From assembly GCA_038229295.1 (NCBI GenBank), contig JBBROO010000077.1, forward strand, positions 1 to 5,061: a DNA stretch of 5,061 nucleotides, in the 5' to 3' direction. Under the pieces are notes generated by a model. The model searched no databases. It was given only the letters and a program-made list of their open reading frames with translations, and was not told the origin of the DNA. This document shows positions 1 through 3,830 of the stretch, piece after piece. The position numbers and the translations under genes were made by a program. Numbering within the stretch: position 1 is the first letter of the stretch; the number at the start of each line of letters is the position of its first letter. This stretch comes from JAJPGZ01 sp038229295 (GTDB lineage: Bacteria > Verrucomicrobiota > Verrucomicrobiia > Chthoniobacterales > UBA10450).

Positions 1-24
1 AGCCCAGCGTTAAAACGCTGGGCT
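1..24. terminator. Perfect hairpin at left edge, possible terminator
   Basis: The arms AGCCCAGCGT (1-10) and ACGCTGGGCT (15-24) are perfect reverse complements around a 4-base TAAA loop. The hairpin lies 54 bases downstream of the stop of the minus-strand metallothionein-like gene, so it could end that transcript. Any T-tract on that strand would lie outside the window. On the plus strand the hairpin is followed by ATTGTCG, with no T-run, so it would not be a canonical intrinsic terminator for transcription from the left. It could also be part of a repeat cut by the window edge. Confidence 0.6.
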
Positions 25-77
25 ATTGTCGTGTTGGAGCGCCGGCTGTCCACTCGCCCGCCCATCGGGGGCCGCGC

Positions 78-311
78 TCAGGCGCGATCTTTCAGGTTGG
101 TAGTTCCATCGCCCCGCGCGCAATGGACGCAGCAAAATATCTGACCACCCTGCTCCACGCCGTGCCCGATGATGCGGCATTGACAATGTGGACAGGCAGG
201 CGCGAGCGCGTGGATCGCGCATTCGAAGCTATCGAAGACGTGGCTCTTTCCGCCGACCGTCACTTCGAAAGTTTTGTCATAATCGTTTCCGCAAACTTCG
301 CATTTAGACAT
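78..311 (-). CDS. Metallothionein-like small Cys/His-rich metal-binding protein
   Basis: This 77-residue, probably cytoplasmic protein has 9 Cys (4, 7, 31, 40, 43, 45, 60, 61, 64) and 5 His. The N-terminal half has a CEVCG knuckle, then VGGKSHVFDSFECA, which resembles a TRASH/YHS-type zinc-finger layout. The C-terminal half, CPHCQC (40-45) then GxxFCCVHCA (56-65), matches the pattern of bacterial SmtA-type metallothioneins. The probable role is binding Zn or a similar soft metal for buffering or detoxification; this is inferred from the Cys pattern. There is no signal peptide or membrane segment. The ATG at 311 is chosen because the family typically starts MSKCxxC; no good Shine-Dalgarno sequence is visible upstream. 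It diverges from the gcvP remnant, and the 1-24 hairpin lies downstream. The stop is TGA. Confidence 0.8.
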   Translation of the reverse strand: MSKCEVCGNDYDKTFEVTVGGKSHVFDSFECAIHALAPACPHCQCRIIGHGVEQGGQIFCCVHCARGDGTTNLKDRA

Positions 312-397
312 GGTAATATTGTTTCGTGCGCGGCCGGCGCAGCGGCGGTGTGGTTAGCGATTATTCGCGCAGGCGAAAGCTCGTCTCGAACGGAACG

Positions 398-409
398 CAA
401 GATCGACAA
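398..409 (+). repeat. Interspersed 12-mer, copy 1 (exact)
   Basis: CAAGATCGACAA lies in the gcvP remnant, read there as Gln-Asp-Arg-Gln just before the conserved DNxLKNAPHT block. The match with the copy at 2692 extends to 15 bases (398-412, CAAGATCGACAAGAT). Confidence 0.9.
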
Positions 410-546
410 GATAATTTGCTCAAGAACGCGCCGCATACGACGCGGCAAATCGCGGCGGATAAGTGGGAACATCCCTACTCACGAGAAAAAGCCGCGTTCC
501 CCGCACCGTGGACGCGTGACCACAAATTCTGGCCGGCGGTGGCGAG

Positions 547-555
547 GATCGACAA
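547..555 (+). repeat. Partial match to interspersed 12-mer
   Basis: GATCGACAA matches the last nine bases of the 12-mer. It sits in the gcvP remnant where it encodes the family-typical Arg-Ile-Asp-Asn, so this one may be a protein-driven coincidence. Confidence 0.35.
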
Positions 556-621
556 CGTCTACAGCGACCGAAATCTTTTCTGTTCCTGCCCGCCGATGGA
601 AGATTTCGAAAAGCCTAACGA

Positions 622-2145
622 CTAACTCTCGGGAGCGAGTTCAGTGGGTGCGGGGATGACGCGCGTTGGAACCATTCGCAAAGCCATTCCGCCTTCCTCT
701 TCCGTGTCGGCGCTACCGGCTTCGTGATACTCGGCGTCCTGATTCACTTCCCAGAGATCGTAGAGTTTGCTGTCGGCCAGAATATTTTCGACGCACAACA
801 TCGCCGTCATCATGGCGTGGTCCTGGTTATTGTATTTGTGCATGCCGTTGCGGCCGACGAGATGGAGGTTCGGATAACGCGAGTCCAGTTCGTCGCGAAC
901 AGTCGCGACATGTTTGGCGTAATTGTCATCGTAAACCGGATACGCTTTTTTCTGCCTAACGACAGTGCCGTCGAGTACGTCACCTTGCTGGGCGAGGCCG
1001 ATTTGCATGAGCTCGCGCTTGGCCAGCTCGATTAACTCTTCATCTTTCGAATCCCAGAGACCGTCGTGTTCGAAACAGAAATACTCGAGTCCGTAACAAG
1101 CCTTGGCCGGATCCGGCACCATTTCGGGCGACCACGAACGGAAGTTTTGGATGCGGCCGACTTTGACGCTCGGGTCGTGGATGTAAATCCAGTTGTCGTC
1201 GAAGGCGTCGCGATTTTTCAGGATCAACATGACGGTGATGAAGTCGCGATATTTTAATGAGTCGGCGGCGCGTTTTGCTTCTTCGGAAACGGGCGGCTTG
1301 ATTCCGCGAACGAGTTCGCGCATCGGCGCGGAGGAAATCACGTGCTCGGCTTCGAGTGCGTGCGCGGCACCTTGTCGATCTTGGAAGGAAAGGTTCCATG
1401 TCGATCTTGCCTCGTCGTATTCGCAGCCGGTGACTTTGCAGCCCATCTCGATCTGGCCGCCCATGGCTTTGGTTTTCTCGGCGCAAACTTCCCACATCAT
1501 GCCGGGGCCTTTACGCGGATAACGAAATGAATTGATCAAAGTCTTAATGACTTTGGTGCGGTCTTTCGGCTGGCGCTGCGGGATGAGCGCGTTTTTGATG
1601 GCGCTGCCTAACGACAACCCTTTGATGCGCTGCGCAGCCCAGTCAGCCGAGATGTCCTTGCAGCTCATGCCCCAAACTTTCTCGGTGTAGCTTTTGAAGA
1701 AGGTATTGAAGAGGCGTTTGCCGAATTGATTACTGACCCAATCTTCGAAATTGGTCGGGTTAGGAACCGGGAACAGTTTCGCCTTCAACCACGACAAGAC
1801 GCACAATGTCGATCTGACAACGCCGAGTTTGATGAGCGCTTCGAAAGCTTTGAGCGGATAGGCGAAAAATTTTCCACCGTAAAAAATGCGCGAAGAACGT
1901 GGACGCACGAGCATGTCGTTGGGCAGGATTTCGGTCCAGAAATCTTCCACCGCTTTGGATTTGGAAAAGAAACGGTGACCGCCGATGTCGAAGTGAAAAC
2001 CTTTGTAGGTGGCGGTGCGCGAGATGCCGCCGACATAAACCGGGTCGGCTTCGAGCACGGTTACATCGACATCGTTCTTGGAGAGCATATAGGCGGCGGT
2101 CAATCCCGCCGGCCCGGCTCCGATAATAGCTACCTTTGTTTTCAT
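622..2145 (-). CDS. UDP-galactopyranose mutase-like FAD-dependent oxidoreductase
   Basis: This 507-residue protein begins with a classic Rossmann dinucleotide fold: VAIIGAGPAGLTAAY (residues 5-19, GxGxxG) and an acidic strand end LEAD at 31-34. It continues with YVGGISRT and FDIGGHRFFSKS (about 53-64), the position where UDP-galactopyranose mutases carry the GxH flavin-site histidine. The middle holds VWGMSCKDISADWAAQRIKG, and near the C-terminus HLVGRNGMHKYNNQDHAM forms the second FAD-contacting block. Family members are usually annotated as NAD(P)/FAD-dependent or protoporphyrinogen-oxidase-like and sit in polysaccharide gene clusters, so a role in sugar-nucleotide or glycan modification is likely; the exact substrate is unknown. 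The last 40 residues are an acidic, low-complexity tail. The ATG is 6 bases after the upstream transferase stop with no clear Shine-Dalgarno sequence, suggesting translational coupling. The TAG stop overlaps the convergent gcvP tail. Confidence 0.85.
   Translation of the reverse strand: MKTKVAIIGAGPAGLTAAYMLSKNDVDVTVLEADPVYVGGISRTATYKGFHFDIGGHRFFSKSKAVEDFWTEILPNDMLVRPRSSRIFYGGKFFAYPLKAFEALIKLGVVRSTLCVLSWLKAKLFPVPNPTNFEDWVSNQFGKRLFNTFFKSYTEKVWGMSCKDISADWAAQRIKGLSLGSAIKNALIPQRQPKDRTKVIKTLINSFRYPRKGPGMMWEVCAEKTKAMGGQIEMGCKVTGCEYDEARSTWNLSFQDRQGAAHALEAEHVISSAPMRELVRGIKPPVSEEAKRAADSLKYRDFITVMLILKNRDAFDDNWIYIHDPSVKVGRIQNFRSWSPEMVPDPAKACYGLEYFCFEHDGLWDSKDEELIELAKRELMQIGLAQQGDVLDGTVVRQKKAYPVYDDNYAKHVATVRDELDSRYPNLHLVGRNGMHKYNNQDHAMMTAMLCVENILADSKLYDLWEVNQDAEYHEAGSADTEEEGGMALRMVPTRVIPAPTELAPES
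953..964 (+). repeat. Second interspersed word TGCCTAACGACA, copy A
   Basis: TGCCTAACGACA is identical to 1605-1616. In the antisense oxidoreductase gene it is read as Val-Val-Arg-Gln with an AGG arginine codon. A ten-base version, GCCTAACGAC, is at 613-622. Confidence 0.6.
1372..1383 (-). repeat. Interspersed 12-mer, copy 2 (exact)
   Basis: TTGTCGATCTTG on the plus strand, CAAGATCGACAA on the minus strand. It is read in the oxidoreductase as Gln-Asp-Arg-Gln (residues 255-258), the same frame as the copy in the gcvP remnant. Confidence 0.9.
1398..1409 (-). repeat. Interspersed 12-mer, copy 3 (one mismatch)
   Basis: ATGTCGATCTTG on the plus strand, CAAGATCGACAT on the minus strand. It is read in a different frame from copy 2, giving Arg-Ser-Thr (residues 247-249 of the oxidoreductase). 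The match to the intergenic hairpin extends to 16 bases: TGTCGATCTTGCCTCG at 1399-1414 equals the reverse complement of 3808-3823. Confidence 0.85.
1605..1616 (+). repeat. Second interspersed word TGCCTAACGACA, copy B
   Basis: It is identical to 953-964 but read in another frame in the oxidoreductase gene (Ser-Leu-Gly-Ser, using a TTA leucine codon). Sequence identity across different frames argues that DNA rather than protein is being conserved. Confidence 0.6.
1806..1815 (-). repeat. Partial match to interspersed 12-mer
   Basis: ATGTCGATCT on the plus strand matches ten bases of the 1398 copy, including the terminal AT variant. It is read as Arg-Ser-Thr (residues 111-113 of the oxidoreductase), the same frame as at 1398. 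Confidence 0.5.
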
Positions 2146-2151
2146 ATTTCG

Positions 2152-3531
2152 TTAAGCAACCCAGTTCCCTCTCGTGAAATTCCAAACGTACCAACCCTGC
2201 ACGCTTAATCCGGCGGCGCTGGCCAGCACCACGGCCGCGGTGCCGAAGGCTCGCACGAGCACCGGCGGGAGGCGAAATTGACGCAGAAAATGCAAAAACG
2301 CCAGCACGATTAGCGCGTGCACGCAAAATTCGTAGCGAAGCATGCTTTCCATGTCGACCGAAGCCACGCCGCTGACGGAAATGTAGTAGATGATGATGGC
2401 GCTGAAATAGAAGCCGACGCGCTGTTGCCAATTTGTCCTCTGGCGAATGGCGGGCACGAATTCGCACACGCCCGCGATGATTAACATGACCCCACCCAGC
2501 GTCATCGCCATCTGGCTTCCTTGCGTCGGGTTATTCAGTGCGGGAATGAGCCAGCGATAACTCGCCGGTTTGAAAACAGCGAGGTAATCCGGCGTGATGC
2601 CCCATCCAGCAGATTGCGTGAGCAGGTAGATGTTCCAATGGCCCCAGCGCAGTTGCCCGTAGAGAAAAAAGAGTCCCGCACCGAATGTTGCCAAGATCGA
2701 CAAGATGATGGCGGGAAGATGTTGCCTCACAAAACTGACCGGCCGGCGCAAACCGCGGAAGCCGCTGGTGACGAGTGATTGCGCAACAGGAAACATGGCG
2801 CATGGAATGCCGACGATGCGCGTGGCCGACATCAATATTCCGTGTAGCGCCGCCCAAACTTTCGCTCGGCCGCCGTCGGCGGTGGTCCAATACACAAAAC
2901 CAAGAAGCGCCATGAGAAAGAGCGATTCTGAATAAGCCGCGATCAGAAAAAATGCGGCCGGATGGGACAAGATCGACAACGCGCCGAGAAATTGCAGCGT
3001 CGGCGAGAGACCCCAGCGATCGCAAAACAAAAAGAAATAACTCCAGAAACCCCACGCCGCCGCCTGCGCGGTGATGAGCAACGCGTTGTCTGTTTCCAGA
3101 TGCAAACCGTAACGCAGCAGCGCCGCGATCGCCGGGTAAGCGGGGAAGAAGGCGACGTTGGAAACCTCCATCACCTTGTGATTAATCGGGGGCACGATCG
3201 TTTGGTAGCCGCGATTCACGATGTTCATGAACCAGTAGCTGTCGTGTTGCACCAGGGTCGAGTAGCGATAGGAGATCGGTCCTTCGGGTGCGAGCAGCAG
3301 AATGGCTATGGCGATTTGCGCCAGAGTCACACCCAGCCCGGCGAGCAATGGTCTAAGCGGCGAGCGCGAGGCAATCATTGTCGCGGAAACGGGAGCCGCC
3401 GAGGAAATACGAAAGCCCTGCTGAAAGCAAGAACTTGTCGGCCTCTCGATCGTATCAGTATCAAATCGCATCGTCGTCTCTGGTTTCGGTGGCAGATTTT
3501 GACGAGGCGCTCGCCGGTTTATTCGCAACAT
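2152..3531 (-). CDS. PIG-V-like integral membrane mannosyltransferase (GT-C fold)
   Basis: This 459-residue polytopic membrane protein has about 9-11 hydrophobic segments, beginning at residues 62-82 and ending near the C-terminus. The motifs are those of the PIG-V/mannosyltransferase 2 family: HDSYWFMNIVNRGY (96-109, with the aspartate expected to be catalytic in the first periplasmic loop), NVAFFPAYP (125-133), AYSESLFLMALL (199-210) and SATRIVGI (235-242). Such enzymes transfer a sugar from a polyprenyl-phosphate donor on the outer face of the inner membrane. The acceptor is unknown here, and no GPI pathway is expected in a bacterium. The start at 3531 is preceded by the purine-rich AGGGAAAGG. 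An internal Met at residue 52, directly before the first membrane segment, is an alternative start that would remove a polar 51-residue leader. The gene is followed 6 bases later by the oxidoreductase, its probable operon partner. Confidence 0.82.
   Translation of the reverse strand: MLRINRRAPRQNLPPKPETTMRFDTDTIERPTSSCFQQGFRISSAAPVSATMIASRSPLRPLLAGLGVTLAQIAIAILLLAPEGPISYRYSTLVQHDSYWFMNIVNRGYQTIVPPINHKVMEVSNVAFFPAYPAIAALLRYGLHLETDNALLITAQAAAWGFWSYFFLFCDRWGLSPTLQFLGALSILSHPAAFFLIAAYSESLFLMALLGFVYWTTADGGRAKVWAALHGILMSATRIVGIPCAMFPVAQSLVTSGFRGLRRPVSFVRQHLPAIILSILATFGAGLFFLYGQLRWGHWNIYLLTQSAGWGITPDYLAVFKPASYRWLIPALNNPTQGSQMAMTLGGVMLIIAGVCEFVPAIRQRTNWQQRVGFYFSAIIIYYISVSGVASVDMESMLRYEFCVHALIVLAFLHFLRQFRLPPVLVRAFGTAAVVLASAAGLSVQGWYVWNFTRGNWVA
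2692..2703 (+). repeat. Interspersed 12-mer, copy 4 (exact)
   Basis: CAAGATCGACAA lies inside the membrane mannosyltransferase gene, where the minus strand reads Leu-Ser-Ile-Leu (residues 277-280) in a membrane segment. Confidence 0.9.
2968..2979 (+). repeat. Interspersed 12-mer, copy 5 (exact)
   Basis: CAAGATCGACAA is the second copy in the mannosyltransferase gene. The minus strand again reads Leu-Ser-Ile-Leu (residues 185-188), in a different membrane segment. Confidence 0.9.
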
Positions 3532-3540
3532 CCTTTCCCT
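3532..3540 (-). promoter_or_regulatory. Purine-rich ribosome binding site for the mannosyltransferase
   Basis: On the minus strand AGGGAAAGG directly precedes the ATG at 3531, with AGGG 5 bases from the start. The alternative in-frame ATGs at 3471 and 3378 have no comparable site, so this favours the longer protein. Confidence 0.5.
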
Positions 3541-3558
3541 ACGCGAGACGCGATCCTT

Positions 3559-3568
3559 AGATCGACAT
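3559..3568 (+). repeat. Partial 12-mer copy in the divergent gap
   Basis: AGATCGACAT matches the 12-mer core with the AT variant ending. It lies in the 44-base gap between the mannosyltransferase start and the pyrophosphatase remnant. Extended to 3559-3570 (AGATCGACATCT), it is the exact reverse complement of 3794-3805, so the two flank the remnant. Confidence 0.6.
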
Positions 3569-3575
3569 CTCCATC

Positions 3576-3794
3576 ATGGACTTCATCAAAAAACTCCCGC
3601 CGTTCGATCGTAAATCGGAATGCCTCAATGTCATCATCGACACGCCCAAAGGCAGCCGGAATAAATCGAAACTGCTCGAGGAGATCGAGCACTTCTTTAT
3701 TTCCTACAACACCATCAAGGGAAAGAAGTTTAAACCGCGCGGGAGATTCGGGCCCGACCGCGCGCGGAAATTAGTGAATCGAAGTTCGCGTTAA
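3576..3794 (+). pseudogene. ppa: Internally deleted inorganic pyrophosphatase remnant
   Basis: The 72-residue frame combines both ends of a family I inorganic pyrophosphatase. Residues 1-30 (LPPFD, then LNVIIDTPKGSRNK) are the usual N-terminal strand. From residue 34 the sequence is LLEEIEHFFISYNTIKGKKF followed by GRFGPDRARKLV, the usual C-terminal helix and tail. Family members are about 170-190 residues, so roughly 100 residues are missing, including the DxDPxD metal-binding aspartates; it cannot be an active enzyme. The junction, near residues 31-34 (about 3666-3677), is in frame, so the short protein could still be made, but no Shine-Dalgarno sequence precedes the ATG. It diverges from the mannosyltransferase and converges on glgA, whose pathway releases pyrophosphate. 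An assembly error removing about 300 bases is the main alternative to a genuine deletion. Confidence 0.78.
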
Positions 3795-3796
3795 GA

Positions 3797-3823
3797 TGTC
3801 GATCTTGCGAGGCAAGATCGACA
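3797..3823. terminator. 12-bp hairpin made of two inverted 12-mer copies in convergent gap
   Basis: TGTCGATCTTGC (3797-3808) and GCAAGATCGACA (3812-3823) form a perfect 12-bp stem with a GAG loop. It fills most of the 36-base gap between the pyrophosphatase stop (3794) and the glgA stop (3831), the right place for a bidirectional terminator. Neither side has a T-tract, so canonical intrinsic termination is doubtful. The arms are two copies of the interspersed word: minus-strand CAAGATCGACAT at 3796-3807 and plus-strand CAAGATCGACAA at 3813-3824. Confidence 0.7.
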
Positions 3824-3830
3824 ATCACCC

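Larger units (their letters stand above)
360..625 (+). pseudogene. gcvP: 3' remnant of glycine dehydrogenase (glycine cleavage P-protein)
   Basis: The frame ending at TAA 623-625 encodes the C-terminus of GcvP, the PLP-dependent decarboxylase of the glycine cleavage system. Visible family blocks are DNxLKNAPHT (from 410), HPYSREKAAFPA (470-505), KFWPAVARIDNVYSDRNLF (524-580) and CSCPPMEDF (581-607). E. coli GcvP ends similarly with HPYSREVAVFPA and DRNLFCSC. Intact GcvP is about 950 residues; here only the last 70-80 remain and the PLP-lysine region is absent. Family-like residues may continue upstream of 390 in another frame (LAIIR at 354-368), which suggests a one-base frameshift, but this is weak. 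The neighbouring metallothionein-like start at 311 leaves no room for the rest of the gene. The tail converges with the oxidoreductase and overlaps its stop (622-625). No start or ribosome site is evident, so it is probably untranslated. Confidence 0.82.

Noticed and set aside
123..659. Plus-strand open frame of 178 codons across the metallothionein-like gene and the gap
   Set aside because: Most of it is antisense to the metallothionein-like gene and it ends inside the oxidoreductase gene. Only a few residues near 354-368 might be frameshifted GcvP; the rest has no family-like pattern.
1760..2467. Minus-strand open frame of 235 codons spanning the transferase/oxidoreductase junction
   Set aside because: It overlaps two well-supported genes on the same strand in another frame and is Arg/His-rich, typical of an out-of-frame reading of GC-rich coding DNA.
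3015..3026. GCGATCGC as a HIP1-like cyanobacterial iterated palindrome
   Set aside because: It is seen only once in the window, so there is no enrichment to support it.
2962..3774. Plus-strand open frame of 270 codons antisense to the mannosyltransferase, running into the pyrophosphatase remnant
   Set aside because: It is low in hydrophobics and rich in Arg and Gln, has no motif, and is fully explained as the complement of a polytopic membrane gene plus an out-of-frame read of the remnant.
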